Below are positions 12,166 through 22,497 of a DNA stretch of 64,000 bases, one piece after another. The number at the start of each line of letters is the position of its first letter. Positions within the stretch are counted from its first letter, which is position 1. Under the pieces are notes generated by a model. It was not told the DNA's origin, did not search any database, and was given only the letters and a program-made list of their open reading frames with translations. This DNA comes from Glaciozyma antarctica PI12 (taxonomy: Eukaryota > Basidiomycota > Microbotryomycetes > Kriegeriales > Camptobasidiaceae), in contig KZ627158.1 in assembly GCA_002917775.1 (NCBI GenBank), forward strand, positions 654,578-718,577, written 5' to 3'. Made by a program: the position numbers and the translations under genes.

Positions 12166-13515
12166 TCATTTCTCGTCCACCAGTGCAAAGTTCCCAGAGA
12201 CCTTGCCCGCCAGGAACTCTCCATACACAACTGGCTTTCTGCGAGCTTCTGGTGAAGTATCTTGCCCCTCGATCGTAGCTTGAAGCCGAAGAGCTGAAGG
12301 GAGAGGCTGCGTGGGAGAGGAATGAGCGAAGAGTCGGCACTTGGCTCCCGGCAACTGACCTCGACGAGAGCGTCGAACGCTGGTTCGTAGAAGAAGGGAA
12401 TTCTGGTCGTATAGAGGTCAGCGAAATTTCGGAAGGAGCGAGGAAAGAGCTTGCGATACGCGATAGTTCTGACCCTTGTGGAGAACGCGATGAAGAGTCG
12501 ACTTGTAGAGCCCATTCGACCAGATTTCCCACTGGCAAGGTGCAAGTTAGCATACGAAGCCCTAGAGCGCAGGGACGCACCATCTCCCCGATGTTGACGA
12601 CAAACGCGTTCGGCAAGGGGTTTGCGGTGAGCCAAGTCCCTCTGCGACCACCTTCCTCGGATGCTCCGTTCTCGTCGTTGAGAAAGACTTGAAGAGCTCC
12701 TTCTGTAGGATCCGTGTGGAGTAGAGTCCAGCAACCGTAGTCTGTGAACGGTCAGCCCCTCCTCGGTGGAGCCTCGCTTCCGACGCACCTTTGTGAGCTC
12801 CGCACGAAACTCCCGGCGCATCTGGAGGAAGCGGCGGATAGCCAATCGCGCGCAATACCCTTCCGAAAACGAATCTGTCCGTCAGCTCTACTCCCTCCTT
12901 CAGTCCATCGCACGAACTCACCAGAAGCTGTCCTCGACGCTCGCCTTCAGTCCCTTCCATTCGTCCCCTTCAAGATCCATCCCGAGTCCCATCGCCGTAG
13001 CCTCCATCAACGCCATCCCGATCTTGCTCATCGTCTCCACCCACGCCTCCATCGTTGGGCGAAACTCTGGAGGATCCACGGGCCACTGATTCGGTCCCTG
13101 CAGCAGCTTCGTCGGGTCCTCAGGTGATACAGGACGGTACAGATCTAGTCCCTCGTGATGATCCGCCTTGTACTGCGTAACGTTCTCCCCCAGCAGCTGC
13201 ACACGAGACGCGATAAGCTCCAGCAACCCCGCATTCACAAATAGCCGCGCTCACTTGATAGCCTCTCGCGCCGTCCCCAGGGCGGATCCGGAGCTTCTGC
13301 TTCTCCTCGGCTGGGGTGTCGAAGAAGGCGCGGGCGACGGCGATGGATGCGTCGAGCTCCGCGGGAGAGAGGAGGGAGTCGACGAAGCCAGTGATGTACA
13401 GGAAGCCGAACTCCATGCAGGCGTTGTGGACTGCGTTGGCGCAAGCTGCTCGAGCAGCTGGCGTGGATTCAAGTAGGAATGGAGAGAGGTCGACGACGGG
13501 GAGAGAGGCTGGCAT
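12166..13515 (-). CDS. 2-oxoglutarate/Fe(II)-dependent dioxygenase (isopenicillin N synthase-like)
   Basis: The start is the ATG at 13513-13515: MPASLPVVDLSPFL is the DIOX_N opening of this family. Downstream are FGFLYITGF and RARAFFDTPAEEKQ-type sequence, then the jelly-roll core with the iron ligands: HKDYGCWTLLHTD (HxD) and STLHRVLHKG (distal His). The 2-oxoglutarate-binding RxS is in NYRVSIPFFYEP. That last motif only forms if the intron after GTATC uses a GC donor (GCAAGC) and a CCAG acceptor; a GT donor there breaks the frame. The C-terminal exon ends YGEFLAGKVSGNFALVDEK, stop at 12166-12168. Substrates of fungal members are diverse (small-molecule hydroxylation or ring formation), so no specific reaction is proposed. 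Confidence 0.85.
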
Positions 13516-13619
13516 CTGGGAGGTGTGGGGAGAGAGCACCCCTGCGCGAACAGCCGGAGCCGCCGTCCGACTTCGAGGTCAGTGACGGCTCTCCTTCGTC
13601 TACACCACCGCCACCTCGA

Positions 13620-14728
13620 ATGACTCACGAAAGCGGACCTAGTAGCGAGGAGTCCGCTCTGGTGCGCTCCCTCACGGCGAAGCTCGAGGAGGCAGGTGTC
13701 CTCCCTCACGTTAGGCGAGCCGAGCTGATCCTCGCCCTCCTCAGTTGCGCTCGGAAAAGGGAGAGCTCGAACGCCAGCTCGAAGCCGAGTCGGAGAGCAT
13801 CACGCTGAAGCTCCAGCGACAACTCTCTGCTCTTCTCGAACAGCAGCAGCAGCAACAATCCTCCACCTCGACCGCCTCTCCCTCGTCCTCCTTCCCCGTC
13901 TCTCCTACCGACCTCTCCGCCTTTACTTCCCCCCGCCATTCCACCTCTCTCGAATCAGCCGAGGCGGCGCCGGGGACGATCATCACCACTCTCCAATCCC
14001 TGCAGACGGAGAACTCGGAGCTCAGGCAGCGGCTCGAGAAGACCGAGTCGGTGAGCGAGGAGAGGCGGAAGGAGCTGTTGGAGTTGAGGAAGAGATGCGG
14101 GATATATACGGAAGGACTGGTGGACGAGGGAGGGCAAGCTCAGAGGACGGCGTCGCAGTGGGTCGGGGGGAGCCCTCGCACGGCGAGCATAATCATTCCT
14201 GGGTCCTCACTATCTGTCTCTCCGCCCTCCTCTTCCTTCTTTCCGCACGCACGAAGGCGCTCGACGGCTGGGGACTCCTTTACGTCGGCCTCGTCGCACA
14301 TGACGAATCTCACGACTCCCTCGACCTCGTACCCTCTCACCACCGCGCCCTACCCTACGCCATCCAGCTCCTCGCCAACGAACTACTCTCCCCATTCTTT
14401 CCGCAATATCCCATTCTCCGCCCCCTCTCCTCCACCTCCTTCTCTCGCCTCGACCTCCTACCGCGGCTCCGCGACGATCGACGACGAGGACCTGCGCGCG
14501 GTCTCCCTCGATTTCGACAACGGAGCGACGCCGTCGACGTCTCCTGGATCGAGAAGCGGGAGCTTGAGTAGGCGAGGGAGCACGTGTGGGAGGGCGAATG
14601 TGGCCGAGCAGGGGACGCTGAAAAGGGCGAGGGGTGCTAGTAGGGCTGGGGAGAGGCCCGATTTCGTGGAGGAGAAGGGGGAGGTGGAGGCGGAGGCGGA
14701 GGCGGCTGGAGAGCTCGAGAGGGTTTGA
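13620..14728 (+). CDS. Coiled-coil, serine/proline-rich protein of unknown function
   Basis: I do not recognise a named family. The start is the ATG at 13620 (MTHESGPSSEE). A first coiled-coil segment, LVRSLTAKLEEA, runs across an intron into LRSEKGELERQLEAESES. A Gln-rich turn follows, then a second coil (LQSLQTENSELRQRLEKTES, RRKELLELRKRCGIYTEG) that resembles uncharacterised fungal coiled-coil proteins. The rest is Ser/Thr/Pro-rich with an acidic tail. At the intron near 13694 the GT donor leaves one base too many for the coil to stay in frame. Either a GC donor is used (GAG|GCAGGT) or there is one surplus base. The stop TGA is at 14726-14728. Confidence 0.6.
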
Positions 14729-15151
14729 CGATACGGTGGGAGGAATAGCGCGATAGTCTGTTGATGTAACCAAACAAGAACCTCGTTTCGTGCTCGTGGT
14801 CAGGCTTCAGACTCCCTCCCGCCGTCCTTCGCTGCTGTGTTCCCATATTCTCTCCGCTCTTGGATCTCTTTAAGCGACGCCGTTTGAACGAAGGTCGCAG
14901 GAAACCTCGAAACGTGCACCGACCCTCCCTCTCCAAGTCGATTTCTCTCCCGCCCCGACTTCCTCTCCTTCTTCCATTCCTTCACTTGCAGCGCAGCTTC
15001 CCACCTTTCTCAACCTCCACAGTCGCCGGTCGACACTTCCACCCCGCCTTCAGCCCTCGTTCCTCCTCCAACCTCATCCGTGCGTTTCACCTCCCTCTCC
15101 TTGACGACGGCCCGCCCCACCTAACCTCTCCCATCCCTCCAGCAGCACAAG
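14729..15151. promoter_or_regulatory. Promoter and pyrimidine-rich leader of small secreted protein gene
   Basis: This 423-base gap runs from the stop of the coiled-coil gene to the ATG at 15152. The last 200 bases are strongly C/T-rich on the plus strand, as in fungal promoters and leaders. No gene or named motif is seen. Confidence 0.35.
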
Positions 15152-15495
15152 ATGTTCTCCCTCCGCCTCCTCCCCACTCTATTCTTCTCCCTCCTCCTCG
15201 TCACTCTCTCTCTCGCCGCCCCTATCCCCTCTCCCATCCTCGCAGCTCCCGTGTCAGGATCCCTCTGGAAGCGTCTCCGGGAGATGGGAGGCTTGCGCAA
15301 GAGGTGCTACTACATTGGGACCAACTTTGCGGTGTGCGTATCCTTCTTCGTGCGGAGAAAGAGGAGAGCTGATGTTGGTGAGGCAGAGTCGATTGCAACA
15401 CCCCGGCTGATTCGACGCCCATCCCTTTCGCGCCGGTTTCGACGACGAGGGCAGCTGCGACTGCGTCGGCGACTGCAGCGGGGACGGTGGAGTGA
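15152..15495 (+). CDS. Small secreted protein (about 95 residues), unknown function
   Basis: The ATG at 15152 opens a clear signal peptide (MFSLRLLPTLFFSLLLVTLS then LAAP). The mature part has a basic segment (SLWKRLREMGGLRKRCYYIG). One intron fits best with donor GTGTGCGT or GTGCGT near 15334 and an acceptor just before AGTCGATTGC. It joins TNFAV to VDCNTPADSTPIPFAP and an Ala/Thr-rich tail, ending at a TGA at 15493-15495. Two cysteines flank the splice (RC-YYIGTNFAVVD-C). Without splicing the frame runs on as Arg-rich, unlikely sequence. It could be a wall-associated or effector-like peptide; nothing here proves it. Confidence 0.55.
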
Positions 15496-15704
15496 GCGGG
15501 ATAAGGAGGAAGTGATGGGAGGAGAGAGCGAGCGAGCGAGCGAGGAGGGGAGCCTGGAGCTGCCCGTCCCCTTGAGCGGTGGTAATCGAAGCAGGGTTGA
15601 TCCCTTTGCGAGCAGATTGTGAGAGCAGGAAGGAGCGTATACCGGAGAGAATAAGGTCGTGATGCGCTTTGTACAACAAGGTCGTGAGGTCCAGCTCCTC
15701 TTCA

Positions 15705-18222
15705 TCAATGATCGCCGTGGTAGTGTCCGATTCCGACAGGATGTGGAGAGCTGTGACCAGCGGATGTTGAATGCCACTCGTCGAGGTTCCTGAGAGAGAC
15801 AAGTCAGCTCGCAGTTCACCATCGCAAGCGAGAGAACTCCGCACTTGTTTAGCTCCTGCGTAATTACTGCTTTCCGCATCAGTCCCAGCGCAACGAAAGA
15901 GGCTAAGGAGCGACTCACGATCCAAGTGAAGTCCCATCATATCCGCGATATGCTGGCCCACGTCCGTGTTCTCGACGTTGCCCGTCAAGCCAGTCGAGTT
16001 GAATCCGAACGCATACAAATTCACATCGACGCCCGAATGCCCAGCAGTCGACCACCCAACCTGCGCCCTCCTCGAGATCTGCAACGCACGTCAGCCTTCG
16101 TTCCCACCAAACCACGAGCGAAAACCGCACCGCATCCGCGAGAATCCGGTTCGAGCGATACGGGTCCGCACGATGAGGCCACAGGACGTCCAGCTCCTCC
16201 TCCGTCACGTCCGTGATTCCTAATCCCTTGCCGTACATTTCCTCCCGTAGCCATTCGCGCGAGACGTCGGAATTTGCAGCGATCCGCGCGCCGAGCCAGG
16301 GCGTCGTATGTTTCGCTGCCAGGAGCGCATCAGGGTACCTGTGTTCGAGTGTTTTAGCGACGAGTCCCCAAGCGGGAAGATAGAGACGAACCAGGCGTAT
16401 TCGGGGTAGGCGTCTCCGAGTTGTCGACCTAGCGCCAGGCCTCCTGCCTCGTGGTCCGACACGCTGATGAGCAACGTCGGCGTGTGCTTGCTCTGCTCCG
16501 TAACCCACTCCTTGAGATACCGCACCGTGTCGTGGTACGCGAGGATATCTCCGAGGTGGCCGACTGGGTCGTTATCGTGAGCTGCGTGATCTATTCGAGC
16601 GCCTCTGCGAAGAGGAGTCAGCGTCGTCGACGACGAGAGGATTAGGGAGCGTACTCGACGAGCAGGAAGAATCCTTTCGAGTTTAGTTTTTTCTGGAGAT
16701 GAGTGAGAGCGTGCATCGTCCTGCGATGCTCGAAAATCAGCACCGGACCAACCTAGCGAGCGAAGCGACGTACATGTCGCGCAGCGAGGGCTGCTCGTCC
16801 GCCAGCACCGTCGTCTGCACGCGATCGAGTTCGTAGTCCATATGCTAGATCAACGTCAGCAACCGATCCACCTCTTCCAGACGAGCCACTCACCGAATCC
16901 GCAAACAGTCCCAACACCGGTCCCGTTCCCTCATGACCCTCCCCATCATGCCACGCCTTGAGCTCCTGCATCCCCCGCACGACCGTGACGCCATTCTTCT
17001 CCGCCACAGCGAGCAAGTCCTTGTCGTCCGTTCTGCAGGACCCAGCGGTCGTGTTGGGAATGAAGAAGCAGTGCCCGCCGCCGAAGGCAAAGTCGACGGA
17101 AAGGCCTTGCGGACCTTCGCCGACGAGGAAAGTGGCGATTTCGGATTCGAGATCGCCTGCGAGGGATGTCAGCGGGAAGTTGTAGGGAGAGGAGAATGAG
17201 AACCAACGGTCGACGACGTGAGCGTAGAAAGATGCTGGCGTCGCATGCGTGATTCTCTGCTCACAGAAATGAGCAGTGCGAAGGGAGTAGAGAGGGAGAA
17301 ACAACACACGCTCGTCACGACTAGCCCAGTACTGAATCCTTGCTTCTTCGCAGCTTCGAGCAGCGTTCCGCAGGGGTTCTTCTCCACCGGCTCGACTGCG
17401 ATGCCTCCATTGAAAGTTTTGAGGCCGCACGAGAACGCCGTCGCCCCAGCTGCTGAATCGGTGATGAGCGAGTTGGCGGAGCGTGTCTGTCATTCATCAA
17501 GAGGATCAGCGTGCGGACTGAAAGAGCGAGCGAGCAAGGAGCTTACTCTCGAGGATCCGACGAACATGGAGTCGAGCGGCGTGACTCCAAACCCTCCCTT
17601 CGCAATCCCATCCTTCCCTCGAAATCCAGGATCCAGATTCGCCCAAAGCGAGTCGTTAATAAGAGCAGGCGAGGAGCTCTCCAGTCCGTCGTGGAGGAAC
17701 TGCAAGAACGAGCGCGACATCGTCTCCGACGCAGGTCCTTCACCCTCATCAGCTCTCACCGCAAGCTCCCACAGTACGCGCAAACGTACCCATCCCGTCC
17801 GAAACCATCAAGATAACTTGTATCTTGACCCCCTTCCTCCCGAACCGCGTCCCAAGACTCAGCAGCTACGCCTCATCAGCTCTCCGCCTCTCGCACCACG
17901 CACGCACGCACCTGAGTAATCGCATACGCCCCTACCAATAACGCCGTCAACCCCCCGACGACGAGTCTCCAATCCCCTCTCCTCCCCCTCCTTCCTCCTC
18001 GCAGCACGTCCTCCCTCGTAGGAATCACTATCCCCGCCCGCGCTTTATCAACGATAGGAGAACCGCCCAACAGGGATTCAGTCTGCGAGGAGGCGTAGGA
18101 ATCGGCGGCTTCCTGTGAGGAGCGTTAGATGGAGTGGAGAGGGTGGGAGGGGGACGTACGTCGTCGAGGACGAATTGGACGGGGTCGGGATGGAGGTAAG
18201 GTGAGGGGGCATCGGGACTCAT
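15705..18222 (-). CDS. PHO8: Vacuolar-type alkaline phosphatase (PHO8-like)
   Basis: This is a metal-dependent phosphomonoesterase. The start is the ATG at 18220-18222. After a cytosolic N-tail with a basic patch (RRGRRGDWR) comes one membrane anchor (LVVGGLTALLVGAYAITQ), so it is type II as in yeast Pho8. The catalytic core has VILMVSDGMGPASE (metal site), SLITDSAAGATAFSCG (nucleophile Ser), GFSTGLVVTSRITHATPASF, FLLVEGARIDHAAHDNDP and LISVSDHEAGGLALG, then WSTAGHSGVDVNLYAFG (zinc ligand His). The C-terminus, after two introns, reads LITQELNKNLDEWHSTSAG and ends at a TGA (15705-15707). About eleven introns, all in frame. It lies downstream of NAP1 on the same strand with its own 376-base gap. 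Confidence 0.9.
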
Positions 18223-18598
18223 TGAGCTGTGAGGGTGGTGGGAGATAGCGAAGGAGGAGTGGCCGAGGAGACGGTGCCAAGCTCGAGAGTGTATGCTCTC
18301 GCTCGCGGCTACGCGATTCTCTCAAGCGCTCGAACTCTCAAACAGGCCAGGCGTTCTCTCCAGGAGAAAAGCGAACCCTGATTGATTGCGCAAAGTGGGC
18401 AGATCGTGACCGGAGATTGGGGAAGGGGCCGAGGGGAGGGGACTACGGCCTTGCGAAGTTGTATAGCTGGACGACGTAGGGGATAGTAGGGGAGTAGCAA
18501 AGGTTTAGGGATGAAGGAAGGGGAGGGCGCTGGGAGATTCCTTGACAAACGAAATCGGGAAGGCAAAGATCTGGGTAGGCGAGGTGGTGGGAAGTCGT
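18223..18598. promoter_or_regulatory. Intergenic: NAP1 3' flank and PHO8 promoter
   Basis: These 376 bases separate two minus-strand genes and should carry the NAP1 3' end and the PHO8 promoter. Yeast Pho4-type sites (CACGTG) were not seen. Nothing else stands out. Confidence 0.35.
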
Positions 18599-20507
18599 TT
18601 AGGACTGCTTACCTGCGTCGAGAAAGAGCGTCAGCCCGAGTCTAAGCGAGAGCGGGGCTGGTACGTACATTCTTGAGGGTCCTGGTGCGAAGCAGGGGTG
18701 TTGCCCGACGGGGGAGCGGGAGCCTTGCGAGCGCGCCGTCCTCCAGCGGGGGGGGCATCGTCGTCCGAGTCCGACTCCTCCTCATCCTCGTCCTCGTCCG
18801 AGTCGAACTCGTCCTCCGAGTCAAAGTCCTGACCGTCCTGCTCATAGCGGAGAGCCTTGCCGCTGTAAAAGTGAGCGCGTCAGACTTCGAAGGTGATTGG
18901 GAGACGCAGGCGAGATGGGACGCACGAGAAGAAGTCGACGGCACGGGGGATGACCTGCGAAGCGTGGTTAATGTATATCCAACGAGAAAGCGGGAGGAGA
19001 ACAACGCACTCGCTCCTTGAGGTCCTCTCCGATCTGGTAGTCGAGCTCGAGCTTGAGATCGATGTCCTCATCGACGTCCTCATCGTCGTCGTCCTCGGTG
19101 GGAGGCTTGGGAGGGGAGAAGAAGCTGAAGAACGAGTCGGTAGGGACGACCTTCTTGACGATACGGGTCTGGTTGGTGTCTGCACGTGCGCTTTAGCTAC
19201 GATCTCGAAGCCAGCGCGGAAACGGACTCACTCTTGTTGCGCTGCTTCTTGGTCTCGACGCGAACGGTGAGGTCCTTGCCCTCGACCCACTCGATCGGAG
19301 TTCCGACGGCGTGGTCGTAGACAAAGTCTCCCTCGTATCCGACCTCGTCCTGGTAGTAGTACGTCTTGGTGAGCTTGGTGTTGCCAAAGAACGCCTTGGC
19401 TCCCTCGGCGAACTCGAAGACGAGGGTGAAGCCGGGCTTGTCGGCGGGGTACTCGAGGCGGATGTCGATGAGGAACTTGAGGGCCTCCTCGTCGCGCTCG
19501 GTGATGAGCTCGGAGAGACCGAGGTGGTTCTTGAGCGCCGTGAGCCAGAACTCGGGGATTCCCTTGGGGGCCTGAGCGACCTCCTCGGCCGTGGGAGCAG
19601 CCTCACGAACGCGGTCCTCGGGGTCCTCGTCGTCCTCGGAATCCTCCTCCGCATCCTCGTCCTCGACCTGCTCTCCGCTCTCGACCTCCTCGGGGGTGGG
19701 CTCGACCTTGCCCTCGATCAACGCGCGACGGCGCTCGTACAAGGGGCGGTACTTGTCGGCGTACTTCTTCTCGAGCTCGTAGATGTCCTTCTGGAACTGA
19801 GCCTCGATCTTGGAGTGCTCGACCTGGACTCCCTTGAGACCGGTGATACGGCGGCGAACGGGGAGGGGAAGGGACTCGACGTAGCCGGAGGAGCGGCCGG
19901 CGAGGGAGGCAAGGCGGTCCTGAACGAGGGAGGCTGGGTTGGGGCGTTCCATCGAGGTGAGTTGAGAGAGGAGTCGAGGGGGGAGGGGAGGAAGAAGAGA
20001 AGGAAAGGTGGGGGGAATTGTTAGCTAGCGGTTGGGGGAAAGGAAGGCGGAACGTACCGAATGCTGGGTTGCTGGCAAGTCCCGCAAGACCGGCAGCGCC
20101 CGCGGTAGAGATGGTGGGGATGTCCTCGTCGTCGTCCTCTCCTGCCTCCTCAGAAAGGGTAGAGGGAACTTGAGGGCGCCTATGCAGTAAAGGGGGAGGG
20201 GCAGGGAAGGGGAGCGCGGGTTGAGGGTCAGTTGAGCGCGCGTGACTTTTCTTGGGGGAGAGTTTGACGAACGAGAGTGCAGAGTGGGAGAGGTGAGCGG
20301 CGGGGGTGTTCTGCGGTGGGAGGACGAGTCAGTAAAGGTGCCGCAAGTTACTGCAGTAGATCTAGCAGGGGCGGCGTACCTGGGGAGTCCTGTTCAAGAG
20401 GAAACAGAAGAGATTAGCGGGTGGCGTGAAGGTTGCAGTTGTCAGTCCACGTACGGCGCGATTCCGGTTGGGGACAGGGCCTGAGCGATGTTCTGGGCAG
20501 AAGTCAT
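18599..20507 (-). CDS. NAP1: Nucleosome assembly protein 1
   Basis: Nap1 is a histone H2A-H2B chaperone. The start is the ATG at 20505-20507 (MTSAQNIAQALSPTG). Small exons then bring TPQNTPAAHLS and an acidic stretch, and the core begins SLVQDRLASLAGRSSGYVES after an intron. Family motifs: EIEAQF-like KIEAQFQKDIYELEKKYA, KGIPEFWLTALKNHLGLSEL, KTYYYQDEVGYEGDFVYDHA, TEWVEGKDLTVR-like IEWVEGKDLTVRVETKKQRN, TDSFFSFFSPP, then DYQIGEDLKERVIPRAVDFF. The C-terminus is very acidic. The last exon is only 14 nt (18599-18612); splicing completes a Cys codon to give CKQS and stop, resembling the CKQQ-type CaaX box of animal NAP1L1. An ATG at 19952 (MERPNP) lies in an intron and is not the start. Confidence 0.92.
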
Positions 20508-20728
20508 GGCGGGCGTCGAGTGGGGGGTGTTTGAGGTGGAGATCGAGGAGGGGGAGAGGAGGAGAGGAACGTTGTTGCCCAAGTCAGCCCTGGGCCAGCT
20601 CAGAGGTGGCCGAGCACACTAGGCTCTCCCTTCCCCGTCAACTCTAACGCTCAGCGACAAGCTAATTAACACCACAGAGGTGCTTGGTGGATCCAGGGCG
20701 TCCTTTCTCGACTTGTGCAAGAGAGCCG
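20508..20728. promoter_or_regulatory. Divergent promoter NAP1 / LysM gene
   Basis: These 221 bases lie between two divergent start codons. A GA-rich plus-strand block at about 20510-20570 may be a purine tract. No specific factor site is claimed. Confidence 0.35.
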
Positions 20729-22385
20729 ATGAACCTCTCCTCCCAGACCTGGTCACCAGCTCCCTCACGCAGCCCTACGCCAACACCCCGTCCAAGTCGA
20801 TCCACTCCCTCTCCTTCTTCCCATCCTTTACGACTACCCACCTCTCCACAACTCGGCACTGGCTTCTCAGACGAGCTCGAGGCGTTCGCGTCCACTTCCG
20901 CCTCGTCTCTTGGAGGCAACGGCACCGCCAGCGTCGGCATTCGCAGCCGCAAAGCAGCGACGCAACAGAATGAAAGCAGCTCGAGTGCGGTGACGGTGGA
21001 TGCGGACGTAACGAGGCCGACACTCAAGCGGCTGACAGGGCAGACGGTGCTAGCCGGGGTGGAGCATGCTGCGGCCGGTGCGGAGGCGGACAAGGGCAAG
21101 GGCAAGTCGCGGAGGAGCTTCGATGAGCTAGGGAGGTCTGGAAACAGTGAAGCTGAACGCGAGGTCGTAGTGCACGAGGTGAGTCCCCCGTACCCAGCCG
21201 TTGCTGGAGATGGCGAGTTGAGGCCCTCTACTCAACAGCTCGTCAAGACGGACACGATCGCCTCCATCGCTCTCCAATACGGCATCACAGTGAGTCCGTT
21301 GTTGAGGTCCTCACCAAACTGCGCTAACCCCTCTCGCAGCCCCAAGCTCTCCGCTCCTCCAACCGCCTCTGGTCCTCGGACGCGATTCACGGCCGACGCA
21401 TCCTCCACATTCCTCTCGACCAATGCCACCAACGCCACCTCCCTCTACGATCGAACGCGTCGCACGCGAGGAAGACGGAAACCTCGTCGTCTGGGAGCGC
21501 TCGGAGGCCCCGCCCATCCTATCCCCTCTGGCTCGCCGCGCCGCATCATCCTTCGAACTCTCGTCCTCCTCGCACGACCTCCTGGATTTCGATAGCTCTC
21601 GAAGCTCTCTCGAATCATTTCGAGAACCCTACCCTTCCATCAGCAAAGGGAAAGGCAAAGCCCCCGCACTCCTCATCGACGGTCAATCCCTCGACCTCGT
21701 CTCGGACTACCTCCCCTCAACCAACAACCCTTACTCCTTCTCCGCCCCTCCCTCACCCCCCTCTTCCTCCGTACGCGCCTCTCCAGACCTCTACGTCCGC
21801 CTCATCCCTCCCTCCACCCCCGATCCCGACCCCGACCCCTCTCTCACCCCTTCCTCCTCCACCACCTCCCTCTCCCGCCGAACCCTAACCGTCACCTCCG
21901 TCCCCGCCTCTTCCCTCTCCTTCTTCCCTCCCCCAACTCCTTCCTTCAGCAACCCCTCCTCCGCCAGATCCTCATTCGACGACTCGCAGCGAACTGGCCC
22001 TACTCTCCCGAACGGCACTTTCGCCTCGACGATGCCGAAAGCGGGGCCGAGGCTCGCCCTTCCTAATCCTGCATCACACCACTGGCAAACGGCCTCGAAA
22101 GGACCCGTCATCGCCACCCTCCCGAACGGGAAGACCAGCTCGACGAGTCTAGGAACGACGAAGGTCAAGGCGTCTTGGGGGAAGAAGTGGGATCTCTCTC
22201 GGTGGGATTTATCGTACTTTGGGGGAGAGGAGGATCAGGGAGGAACGAGTGTCGAATTTGATGAGGCGAGGAGTTGGGGGATGGCGCCGCGCGAGAGGGA
22301 GAGGGCGAGGAAGGGGGAGACGGAGAGGGGGAAGAGTGGGGCGGCGAGCAAGGATGTGAGGAATGTATGGAGCGAAGAGAGGTAA
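20729..22385 (+). CDS. LysM-domain, serine/proline-rich protein
   Basis: The start is the ATG at 20729 (MNLSSQTWSPAPSRSP). There is no signal peptide, so the protein is probably intracellular, like LysM proteins of the NCOA7/TLDc or peroxisomal kind rather than chitin binders. A single LysM sits at about residue 170-215 and is split by an intron: VKTDTIASIALQYGIT, then PQALRSSNRLWSSDAIHGRR and ILHIPLDQC. The following part (STIERVAREEDGNLVVWER and a Ser/Pro-rich tail with KASWGKKWDLSRWDLSYFGG) is clearly coding but lies in another frame. The switch falls near 21420-21445, where one base seems missing (or two extra). The stop is at 22383-22385. Confidence 0.65.
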
Positions 22386-22497
22386 TTTTAGACGAGGTTC
22401 GAATCGCACCAAGGCGCAGAGGAGAGAAGTTCGCGAGGATGAGACTGTTCCTTCATTACTGAACGTGTTTCGATAAATAATCACTACGTAACGGATT

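Noticed and set aside
11441-12616. Long minus-strand open frame (391 codons) opposite the WD40 gene
   Set aside because: It is antisense to WD40 blades and runs through introns of both neighbours. No motif.
19197-19952. ATG at 19952 (MERPNP) as NAP1 start
   Set aside because: It lies inside an intron; the acceptor CCCAG joins NPAF to ASLVQDRL, and upstream exons carry a better N-terminus from 20507.
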